Assembly: GCA_014983025.1 (NCBI GenBank)
Contig: JADCLP010000004.1
Span: 62,001 to 126,000 of the forward strand
Direction: 5' to 3'
DNA from: Erythrobacteraceae bacterium E2-1 Yellow Sea
Lineage (GTDB): Bacteria; Pseudomonadota; Alphaproteobacteria; Sphingomonadales; Sphingomonadaceae
Length of the DNA: 64,000 bases
Shown here: one piece after another, positions 57,663 through 64,000 of the stretch
Position numbering within the stretch: the first letter of the stretch is position 1
Layout of the letters: every line of letters begins with the position of its first letter
Notes under the pieces: generated by a model
What the model was told of the DNA's origin: nothing
The model's input: only the letters and a program-made list of their open reading frames with translations
Database searches by the model: none
Program-made: the position numbers and the translations under genes

Positions 57663-59492
57663 TTGTCAGAAGAATCCCCTCTCGATCGTTTCAAGCAGGC
57701 GCTGACCGGCGCCAGCCGTGCCATTGCGCGCGCGAAGGAGGTGGAAGTTGCCTGGAGCGCGGATGCTCCATCCGTCAATGGTACCAATTTCCGTGTGCCA
57801 TTGCCGGGGCGCGATCTACCGCCGTCTCAAGTGGCCGAAGCGCGCGGCTTTGCTGACAGTTTCTCGCTTCGTCTGCGCCATCATGATGACGCATTGCATA
57901 TGCGCAATGCGCCGCCCGAACCCATTGCGAAATCCTGTTACGACGAGATTGAGCGTGTGCGTTATGAGGCTTTGGGGTCCAATAATTACAGCGGGATACG
58001 CGCCAATCTCGATGCTTCATTGGAACGACGGATTGCGGCTGATCCCATCACGCGGGCTCAAAATGCGGGCGATGTCCCTCTGGCCGTCGCACTTGGCCTG
58101 ATCCTGCGTGAAAAGCTGACAGGTGAAGCCGTACCTGAACGCGCCCGTGCCGGTGTTGATCTGGTTCGCGCCGGGATTGAAGAACGCGCGGGCGATGATT
58201 TTGAGGCGCTGGCCCTGTCGCTCGACGATCAGGAAGCGTTCCAGTCACTGACGCTGGACATGCTCCAGCATCTCGACCTCACCCAGCCGCATGACATGCC
58301 CGAGCAGACCGATAATGAGGAAGGCGAGGACGAAGAGGGCGAGCAGGAAAATGAGGAAGAGGGCGAGGGTGAGGGCGAAAGCCAGCCCCAGCCTGTGGAA
58401 GCGCCCGGCGAAATGGCCGAGGGCGATAATGAGACCGATGGCGAAAGCGAATCCACATCGGATCAGGACATGGCTGATGGCGATGAGATGGATGATTCGG
58501 ATGAAGGCATGATGCCCGTCCGGCCCAACCGCCCCTGGACCGACATCCCCGACAGTTTCGATTACAAGGCCTATACCGAAAAATTCGACGAAGTTATCGA
58601 AGCGACCGAGCTGTGCGATGCGGAAGAGCTGGACCGGCTGCGCGCTTACCTCGACAGCCAGCTGACTGGCCTGCAAGGGGTCGTTACCCGGCTCGCCAAC
58701 CGTTTGCAGCGCCGGTTGATGGCGCAGCAGAACCGCAGTTGGGATTTTGACCAGGAAGAAGGCATCATCGATGCCGCCCGCCTGCCGCGTGTCATCATCA
58801 CGCCGGGCACGGCGCTCGCCTACAAGACCGAGCGTGATATCGAATTCAAGGATACGATCGTCACCCTGTTGATTGACAATTCGGGCAGTATGCGTGGGCG
58901 CCCGATCAGCATCGCCGCAATCAGCGCGGATATTCTGGCGCGCACGCTGGAACGCAGCGGGGTGAAGGTAGAAATCCTGGGCTTCACCACCCGCGCGTGG
59001 AAGGGCGGGCAGAGCCGCGAACAATGGCTGGCCGATGGTAAGCCGCAGAACCCCGGCCGCCTGAATGATCTGCGCCATATCGTCTATAAACGTGCTGATG
59101 AGCCGTGGCGGCGCGCCAACCGCAATCTGGGCCTGATGATGCGCGAAGGGTTGCTGAAAGAAAATATCGACGGCGAGGCACTGTTGTGGGCGCATGAACG
59201 CCTGCTGGCGCGCAAGGAAGATCGCCGCATTTTGATGGTGATTTCAGACGGTGCGCCGGTGGATGATTCCACCCTCTCGGTCAATTCCGCCGGTTATCTT
59301 GAGGCGCATCTGCGCAAGGTGATTGAATGGATCGAAAAGGTCTCACCCGTGCAACTCGTCGCCATCGGCATTGGCCATGACGTGACGCGTTATTACCGCC
59401 GCGCCGTGACCATCATGGACGTCGAACAATTGGGCGGCACGATTATCGAGCAATTGGCCGAATTGTTCGAGACTGAGAAACGGCGGCGGTAA
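57663..59492 (+). CDS. cobT: Cobaltochelatase CobT subunit
   Basis: This AAA-associated subunit helps insert cobalt into hydrogenobyrinic acid diamide in the aerobic cobalamin route. The 609-residue protein starts at a TTG ([15 protein letters not shown]). It has a long acidic linker at about residues 216-280 and a von Willebrand A domain with the metal-binding LLIDNSGSM near residue 404. The C-terminus contains [15 protein letters not shown]. CobS and CobN are not in this window. In some bacteria CobS/CobT-like pairs serve other chelatases, so a cobalt role is likely but not certain. Confidence 0.9.
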   Translation: MSEESPLDRFKQALTGASRAIARAKEVEVAWSADAPSVNGTNFRVPLPGRDLPPSQVAEARGFADSFSLRLRHHDDALHMRNAPPEPIAKSCYDEIERVRYEALGSNNYSGIRANLDASLERRIAADPITRAQNAGDVPLAVALGLILREKLTGEAVPERARAGVDLVRAGIEERAGDDFEALALSLDDQEAFQSLTLDMLQHLDLTQPHDMPEQTDNEEGEDEEGEQENEEEGEGEGESQPQPVEAPGEMAEGDNETDGESESTSDQDMADGDEMDDSDEGMMPVRPNRPWTDIPDSFDYKAYTEKFDEVIEATELCDAEELDRLRAYLDSQLTGLQGVVTRLANRLQRRLMAQQNRSWDFDQEEGIIDAARLPRVIITPGTALAYKTERDIEFKDTIVTLLIDNSGSMRGRPISIAAISADILARTLERSGVKVEILGFTTRAWKGGQSREQWLADGKPQNPGRLNDLRHIVYKRADEPWRRANRNLGLMMREGLLKENIDGEALLWAHERLLARKEDRRILMVISDGAPVDDSTLSVNSAGYLEAHLRKVIEWIEKVSPVQLVAIGIGHDVTRYYRRAVTIMDVEQLGGTIIEQLAELFETEKRRR

Positions 59493-59542
59493 ACCATGCG
59501 CGGGATTGACGCGCTGCCCCGCGACAAGCAAAGCGCCCGACC

Positions 59543-60994
59543 ATGACCACCGATACGCCCCTGAAGCTTTTTAACTCGCTCACCCGTCAGCTGGAGGTAT
59601 TCCAGCCCGTCCATGATGGCGAGGCGCGCGTTTATACCTGCGGGCCCACGGTCTATAATTACCCCCATATCGGCAATATGCGGGCCTATGTGTTTGCCGA
59701 TGTGCTGGGCCGCACGCTGAGCTTCAAGGGCTACAAGCTGACCCATGTGATCAACATCACCGATGTCGGCCACCTGACCGATGATGCGGACGAGGGTGAG
59801 GACAAGATGGAAAAGATGGCGGCGGAAAAGGCGCAATCCATCTGGGACATCGCGCAGCATTATACGCAAGCCTATTGGGCGGATGTGAAGGCGCTGAATA
59901 TCCGCCAGCCATTCAAGTGGTCCGTCGCCACAGATTACATTGATGAAATGCTGGAGTTCGCAAAACAGATTGCGCCAAAGCATTGCTATGAACTCGACAG
60001 TGGCCTGTATTTCGACGTCTTGACCGTAGCCGATTACGGGCGGCTGGCGCGTGCGGTCACCGAAGATGGCGAGGGCCGGATCGAAGCGGTTGAGGGCAAG
60101 CGCAACGCCGCCGATTTCGCCATCTGGCGCAAGACCCCGCCGGGCGAGAAACGCCAGATGGAATGGGATTCACCCTGGGGCAAAGGCGCGCCGGGCTGGC
60201 ATCTGGAATGTTCGGTGATGGGCGGCAAGCTGCTCGGCTTCCCTTTCGACATTCACACCGGCGGTATCGACCACCGCGAAATCCACCATCCGAACGAGAT
60301 CGCGCAGAACCAAGCGTTCTGCTGCACGAACGGGCTGGATGTCGCGGAAAATTCGGGCGCGCGCATCTGGATGCACAACAACTTCCTGGTCGAACGATCA
60401 GGCAAGATGAGCAAGAGCGCGGGCGAGTTCCTGCGGCTGCAATTGCTGATCGACAAGGGCTATCACCAGCTCGCCTACCGCATGATGTGCCTGCAGGCGC
60501 ATTATCGGTCCGAGCTGGAATTCAGCTGGGAAGGGCTGGGCGCAGCACTAACGCGGCTTAAGCGGATGGTGATGGCGGTGCAGGCGTTGACGGATGCTGA
60601 CGCGACATCGCCTGAGCACCCCAAATTCGGCCCTGTGCGCGAAAAATTCGCCGCTGCCATGTCCGATGACCTCAACACGCCGATCGCTTTGACCGCACTG
60701 GAAGAGGCGCTGGCAGTGAAGAAGGTTGATGCCGGGGTGAAGCGCGCGGTGATTGAGGAAATGGACGCCGTTCTTGGGCTGAACCTGTTTGGCTTCAATC
60801 GCACCGACCTGCGCATTCGGCCCAAAGCCGCCACCATTTCCGAAGAGGAAATCGAAGATGCGCTGATCCGCCGTAAGCAAGCGCGGGCAGAGAAGGATTT
60901 TGCCACCAGCGACGCCCTGCGCGACGAATTCGCGGCCAAGGGCGTCGAGGTGATGGATGGCGACCCGCTGGGCTGGGAATGGAAGCTGGGCTGA
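59543..60994 (+). CDS. cysS: Cysteinyl-tRNA synthetase
   Basis: This 483-residue class I synthetase has the CGPTVYNYPHIGN motif (Cys33 in the zinc site, HIGN at 42-45), the zinc and nucleotide region WHLECSVMGGKLLG with DIHTGGIDHREIHHPNE, and the KMSKS loop in SGKMSKSAGEFL. The C-terminal anticodon domain ends GDPLGWEWKLG. It follows cobT by 50 bases. Confidence 0.97.
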   Translation: MTTDTPLKLFNSLTRQLEVFQPVHDGEARVYTCGPTVYNYPHIGNMRAYVFADVLGRTLSFKGYKLTHVINITDVGHLTDDADEGEDKMEKMAAEKAQSIWDIAQHYTQAYWADVKALNIRQPFKWSVATDYIDEMLEFAKQIAPKHCYELDSGLYFDVLTVADYGRLARAVTEDGEGRIEAVEGKRNAADFAIWRKTPPGEKRQMEWDSPWGKGAPGWHLECSVMGGKLLGFPFDIHTGGIDHREIHHPNEIAQNQAFCCTNGLDVAENSGARIWMHNNFLVERSGKMSKSAGEFLRLQLLIDKGYHQLAYRMMCLQAHYRSELEFSWEGLGAALTRLKRMVMAVQALTDADATSPEHPKFGPVREKFAAAMSDDLNTPIALTALEEALAVKKVDAGVKRAVIEEMDAVLGLNLFGFNRTDLRIRPKAATISEEEIEDALIRRKQARAEKDFATSDALRDEFAAKGVEVMDGDPLGWEWKLG

Positions 60995-60996
60995 CC

Positions 60997-61356
60997 TTAA
61001 ACCTCCTCCAGCAATAACAGCGCCACCTCCACCACCATGCGCGGTTCGGGATGCATCCGGTGATCGACTGAATTGATGCAGGCATCGGCCACCAGCTGGC
61101 CGGGCAGGGTGAACTCATGATCGGGCAGCAGGGCAATGAATCGTTCGCCCGCGGCCACCGCCACTGGCCCGTTGAAATCCAGCGTCAATTCGTGCCGGCT
61201 GCCGGAAAAGGTGATGCTGGCCCAAGGCTTTTCGGAATGCGCCAGTAAATCTGCGCGCCCCTCTGCCAATGTCAGCACAGCCAGATAGACGCGATCTGCC
61301 AATGACCGGCGCGGGCGGTAACTGCGCGCCTTGGTTTCGATAAATTCAGCGCGCAT
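60997..61356 (-). CDS. Conserved hypothetical protein
   Basis: This 119-residue protein begins MRAEFIETKARSYRPRRSLADRVYLAVL and has a compact mixed fold without signal or membrane helix. A glycine/phenylalanine-rich strand (SRHELTLDFNGPVAVAAGERFIALLPDHEF) is its only notable feature. I do not recognise the family. The ATG at 61356 overlaps the end of the next upstream small gene by 11 bases, so both are probably one operon. It is convergent with cysS. Confidence 0.7.
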   Translation of the reverse strand: MRAEFIETKARSYRPRRSLADRVYLAVLTLAEGRADLLAHSEKPWASITFSGSRHELTLDFNGPVAVAAGERFIALLPDHEFTLPGQLVADACINSVDHRMHPEPRMVVEVALLLLEEV

Positions 61357-61567
61357 GGGCCATCTGCCGATCTGCAAAGGCAGCGGGAATGGCATCGGGC
61401 CGATATTGGTCCATCCAGCGGCGTATGCGTTTTTCAGTATGCACCCGCGGGGTGCGGCCCATGCGCAGATCCAGCACAAAGCGTGGGTCATGCGCCGCCA
61501 GCCGCCCAAATTTGGTGGCGGGCATTTTATGTTCGCGCAGAAATTTTTCGATGGATCGGATCAGCAT
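61346..61567 (-). CDS. Small basic conserved hypothetical protein
   Basis: This 73-residue protein begins MLIRSIEKFLREHKMPATKFGRLA. An N-terminal helix and a basic region (DLRMGRTPRVHTEKRIRRWMDQY) suggest nucleic-acid contact. The stretch MPATKFGRLAAHDPRFV recalls helix-turn-helix-like proteins of alphaproteobacteria, but I make no assignment. The ATG at 61567 starts the pair of small genes that face the S24 repressor gene across a 134-base gap with two operators. Confidence 0.7.
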   Translation of the reverse strand: MLIRSIEKFLREHKMPATKFGRLAAHDPRFVLDLRMGRTPRVHTEKRIRRWMDQYRPDAIPAAFADRQMAHAR

Positions 61568-61636
61568 ATTTCCCCTCATCCTTTGGCTTGTGGAGTGGCG
61601 AATCGCTCGCCATGTTCCGCATTTGTTCCAACCGAA

Positions 61637-61671
61637 TTCCTACTTGTCTAGGAAAAATCCTTCATGTAGGA
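61637..61671. promoter_or_regulatory. Two tandem palindromic operators before the S24 repressor gene
   Basis: Site 1 at 61637-61654 reads TTCCTACTTGTCTAGGAA with perfect six-base arms. Site 2 at 61658-61671, TCCTTCATGTAGGA, has four-base arms and the same six-base spacer. Their centres are 19 bases apart, about two helical turns. They lie between two divergent units, 31 to 65 bases upstream of the repressor start. Confidence 0.7.
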
Positions 61672-61701
61672 AGGATTAACGAACCATAATGGGATGATGT
61701 G

Positions 61702-62352
61702 ATGAGCGATGCGCGCCAACGCCTGCTGGAATTGTCCGAAGAAAAACGCGCCAGCCTCTCCAGCCTGTCTGAATTGATTGGGCGCAACCCCAGCTATTTG
61801 CAGCAATTTATTCGGAAGGGCTCACCGCGAAAGCTTGAGGAGCAGGACCGGCGCAAGCTGGCGCAATTCTTTGGCGTGGATGAAGGGGAATTGGGTGCGC
61901 CAGAGGATATTTCCTACGTAATAACCCCGAATCACAGTAACAAACGCGGTGATTGGGTGGATGTTCCGCGGCTGGACGTGGGCGCCTCTGCCGGGCCGGG
62001 CGCGCTACCACAGGCAGAGGGCGCGTTCGATGCTTTGCGTTTCTCGCGCCGCTGGCTGAGTGAGCAGGGGCTGGATGGGGCGCAGCTTTCCGCGATCACG
62101 GTGGAGGGCGATTCGATGGAGCCGCTGCTGCGCGATGGCGATGAGATATTGGTCGACCGCGCACCGCGCTCCTTCCGCGATGGCGTGCATGTCGTGCGGC
62201 TGGGTGACAGTCTGATGGTGAAGCGCATTGCATCCACCGGGGCCGGGCGGCTGGCGCTGCTGAGCCAGAATCTCGCCTATCCCCCGGTTGAAGTCAGCGC
62301 CGAAGAAGTCGAAATTATCGGCCGTGTAGTTTGGAAGGGGGGGCGCATCTAG
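61702..62352 (+). CDS. S24 family peptidase with N-terminal HTH (LexA/CI-like repressor)
   Basis: This 216-residue repressor has an N-terminal helix-turn-helix-like part (LSSLSELIGRNPSYLQQFIRKGSPRKL) and a C-terminal S24 serine peptidase with Ser138 in EGDSMEPLL and Lys174 in LMVKRI, the catalytic dyad of self-cleaving repressors. Self-cleavage and stress release are plausible. No phage genes are near, so it is a chromosomal regulator. I chose the ATG at 61702 over the GTG one codon upstream. The paired palindromes upstream suggest autoregulation. Confidence 0.87.
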   Translation: MSDARQRLLELSEEKRASLSSLSELIGRNPSYLQQFIRKGSPRKLEEQDRRKLAQFFGVDEGELGAPEDISYVITPNHSNKRGDWVDVPRLDVGASAGPGALPQAEGAFDALRFSRRWLSEQGLDGAQLSAITVEGDSMEPLLRDGDEILVDRAPRSFRDGVHVVRLGDSLMVKRIASTGAGRLALLSQNLAYPPVEVSAEEVEIIGRVVWKGGRI

Positions 62353-62390
62353 GTCTTGCGTGCTTCTCTCGTAGCCGCCACATCGCCCAT

Positions 62391-63062
62391 ATGACTGAAA
62401 CCCAAGCACAGCCGCCGATGAAGGCCGCCATCATCCCTGTCACACCACTGCAGCAGAATTGCTCGCTGATCTGGTGCACCAAGACGATGAAGGGGGCGCT
62501 GGTTGACCCGGGGGGCGATCTGGACAAGCTGAAGGCGGGCGTGGCCAAGGCAGGTGTGACGCTGGAAAAGCTGCTCGTCACCCATGGGCATTTAGACCAT
62601 TGCGGGCAGGCGGGCATTCTGGCGGACGAGCTGGGCCTGCCTATTGAGGGGCCGGAGGAAGCCGACCGATTCTGGATTGCCCAGCTGGATGATGATGGCC
62701 CGCGCTGGAACATGGTGGCCAAGACATTCGAGCCTACACGCTGGCTGAAGCATGGCGAGAAGGTATCTGTGGGGGAATTGGAACTGGATGTTATTCATTG
62801 CCCCGGCCACACCCCCGGCCATATCGTGTTCTATCACGCACCCAGCCGCTTTGCGATTGTGGGCGATGTATTGTTCCAGGGCAGCATTGGCCGCACCGAT
62901 TTCCCGATGGGCAATCATCAGGATCTGATCGATTCGATTACCCAACGCCTGTGGCCATTGGGGGATGATGTGATGTTCATCCCCGGTCACGGCCCGGTCA
63001 GCACATTCGGGCAGGAACGCCAGACGAATCAATTCGTCAGTGACAGGGTGCTGGCGCGTTAA
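62391..63062 (+). CDS. Metallo-beta-lactamase fold hydrolase (YcbL/glyoxalase II-like)
   Basis: This 223-residue enzyme has the dinuclear metal motif THGHLDHCGQ, a further His in CPGHTPGHIVFY and metal-bridging Asp in VGDVLFQGSIGRTDFP, and GHGPVSTFGQE at the C-terminus. The short single domain without the glyoxalase II substrate domain is the YcbL type, active on thioesters. It starts 38 bases after the S24 gene on the same strand and may share its transcript. Confidence 0.88.
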   Translation: MTETQAQPPMKAAIIPVTPLQQNCSLIWCTKTMKGALVDPGGDLDKLKAGVAKAGVTLEKLLVTHGHLDHCGQAGILADELGLPIEGPEEADRFWIAQLDDDGPRWNMVAKTFEPTRWLKHGEKVSVGELELDVIHCPGHTPGHIVFYHAPSRFAIVGDVLFQGSIGRTDFPMGNHQDLIDSITQRLWPLGDDVMFIPGHGPVSTFGQERQTNQFVSDRVLAR

Positions 63063-63134
63063 AAAGCAAACCCAACCTTTTGGGAAAACGGCGAGCGAAA
63101 AGCGAGCCGCAAGGGCGACCGCCCGCCCGCAGCG

Positions 63135-63181
63135 ATGCGACCTTCGCCACTAAACAGCAAAGCGAAGGGAGAAGGTCGCAT
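63135..63181. repeat. Inverted repeat between the hydrolase and MAPEG genes
   Basis: ATGCGACCTT (63135-63144) and AAGGTCGCAT (63172-63181) pair perfectly. An alternative inner pairing, CTTCGC with GCGAAG, lies at 63142-63147 and 63162-63167. It sits between two convergent genes and has no T run. It may be a dispersed repeat or a transcript-end element. Confidence 0.65.
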
Positions 63182-63217
63182 GAGCAAGGGAATCGCGCGC
63201 CGGAGGGCGTGCGGAAA

Positions 63218-63610
63218 TCAAAGAATCCTCAACTGGATCAGCACGGCCACCACGGCCAGACCAACCAGAGACAGCATAGTTATCAATACGCCGAACATGC
63301 GCGGCTTGGTCACATCATCACTATCCATACCCAGCACATGCGCCACGCGTGCGATGATATAGAGCCCGGCGACATAGGGCAGCCACATGCCGCCTTTCCC
63401 CGCCAGTTCGATCAGTGCGATCAGTGCCAGAATAAATGGGGCAGTTTCTACGAAATTCAGCTGTGCCCGCATGCGCTGCAACAGTTGCGCATTCCCGCCA
63501 TCGCCATGCTTGATTTGCAATTTTCCGCGCAGGCTGCCTGTACGCATCATCATCCATGCAGAAAGCACGGCCATCGCAGCTGCCGTAGATAATGTTACTG
63601 TCAAAATCAT
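63218..63610 (-). CDS. MAPEG family membrane protein
   Basis: This 130-residue protein has four hydrophobic helices. The first holds MILTVTLSTAAAMAVLSAW, and the QLLQRMRAQLNFVETAPFILALIALIEL segment is the family motif, with a glutamate between helices 1 and 2. MAPEG proteins in eukaryotes act in glutathione and eicosanoid chemistry, but bacterial members of this kind have no firm role. It is convergent with the metallo-beta-lactamase gene. Confidence 0.85.
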   Translation of the reverse strand: MILTVTLSTAAAMAVLSAWMMMRTGSLRGKLQIKHGDGGNAQLLQRMRAQLNFVETAPFILALIALIELAGKGGMWLPYVAGLYIIARVAHVLGMDSDDVTKPRMFGVLITMLSLVGLAVVAVLIQLRIL

Positions 63611-63660
63611 ATTTTCCCCTCCTCCTTGGAATTTGAGTGGCTACGCAGTTCGCAGATGGG

Positions 63661-63688
63661 TTGCAACGACAGAAAATTAGGCTATAGG
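63661..63688 (+). promoter_or_regulatory. Candidate promoter of rpmF
   Basis: TTGCAA (63661-63666) and TATAGG (63683-63688) are separated by 16 bases. They give a plausible sigma-70 start near 63695, about 112 bases before the rpmF ATG. Nothing else is seen in the 196-base gap. Confidence 0.45.
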
Positions 63689-63806
63689 CCGCGCCTTCCC
63701 GCAAATGGCCGGGTTCATTTTCTGCGCGTACGACTTGTGCGCCAGAGGACCTTGCCCTAGAGCGGCCCACGATTTGACCGATTTATTTTAAGGAACAGGT
63801 GCCGCA

Positions 63807-63986
63807 ATGGCTGTCCCTAAGAGAAAAGTTTCGCCTCACCGCCGCGGTAATCGCCGTGCGCATGATTCGCTGAAAGTGGAAGCATTCCACGAGTGCAACA
63901 ATTGTGGCGAGCTGAAGCGTCCTCACAATCTGTGCCCGCATTGCGGGCACTACAATGGTCGTGAGGTTGTGGCCGTCGGCCTTTAA
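63807..63986 (+). CDS. rpmF: 50S ribosomal protein L32
   Basis: This 59-residue ribosomal protein begins [19 protein letters not shown], the conserved basic start, and has two cysteine pairs at 30/33 (CNNC) and 43/46 (CPHC) that form a zinc ribbon. It ends GREVVAVGL. An AAGGAA box precedes the ATG. The cysteine form, rather than the Cys-free paralogue, is the zinc-containing type of L32. The window ends 14 bases after the stop. Confidence 0.97.
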   Translation: MAVPKRKVSPHRRGNRRAHDSLKVEAFHECNNCGELKRPHNLCPHCGHYNGREVVAVGL

Positions 63987-64000
63987 ACCTGGCGTTTCGG

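Noticed and set aside
61702..62352. Prophage immunity region
   Set aside because: The S24 repressor stands among housekeeping genes (cysS, hydrolase, MAPEG), with no integrase, structural or lysis gene and no attachment repeats.
63080..63592. Plus-strand frame of 170 codons after the hydrolase gene
   Set aside because: It is antisense to the MAPEG gene with low-complexity polar content and includes the inverted repeat.

Overview
The window looks like a core chromosomal segment of an alphaproteobacterium of the order Sphingomonadales, most like Erythrobacteraceae. The evidence is a TonB-dependent receptor of the sphingomonad type, a circularly permuted two-piece tmRNA, an atpHAGDC operon without F0 genes, an HdaA-type DnaA regulator, DUF1153, DUF2794 and CobT families, and moderately high GC. 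This placement is an inference from gene content and repeat style. I see no prophage, integron, insertion sequence, CRISPR array, rRNA or tRNA gene.

Layout. 1-9152: typA (cut by the window edge), a TonB-dependent receptor, a DUF805 membrane protein, an FtsX-type ABC exporter beside a TesA-like esterase, and recF. 9305-9864: a possible sigma-54 promoter, two tandem 39-residue paralogous microproteins and a PspC-domain protein. 9902-13962: SDR dehydrogenase and NUDIX hydrolase, a LemA-TPM-TPM operon, and mscL. 14040-14396: ssrA. 14445-21400: two small membrane proteins, arginine succinyltransferase genes astA and astB with an M20 hydrolase, malate synthase G, and a PilZ protein. 21520-27708: an unknown protein and the lptD-surA-pdxA-rsmA operon. 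27826-31311: pepA, holC, ndk and a probable methanethiol S-methyltransferase. 31319-36117: purMN divergent from a DUF2066-like gene, hdaA, cysE and DUF2794. 36186-43339: a membrane protein, an SDR, gph and glmU divergent, an HNH-like protein, a SciP-like DUF1153 protein and an S9 oligopeptidase. 43467-48195: F1 ATP synthase. 48514-53885: a membrane-anchored trypsin-like protease, ada, azoR/hxlR divergent, and a metallopeptidase-TPR gene split by an in-frame TGA. 53967-63986: priA, DUF4197, transaldolase, cobT, cysS, two small unknowns divergent from an S24 repressor, a metallo-beta-lactamase hydrolase, a MAPEG protein and rpmF.

Most genes are housekeeping: envelope biogenesis (lptD, surA, glmU), ATP synthesis, purines, replication (recF, hdaA, holC, priA) and ribosome rescue (ssrA). 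The items most worth follow-up are the microprotein-PspC unit with its sigma-54-like promoter, the TGA-split gluzincin-TPR gene, the S24 repressor with paired palindromes, the 34-base tandem repeat abutting holC, the SciP-like gene behind a long inverted repeat, and the atp leader hairpins. All family assignments come from reading translations, without database searches.
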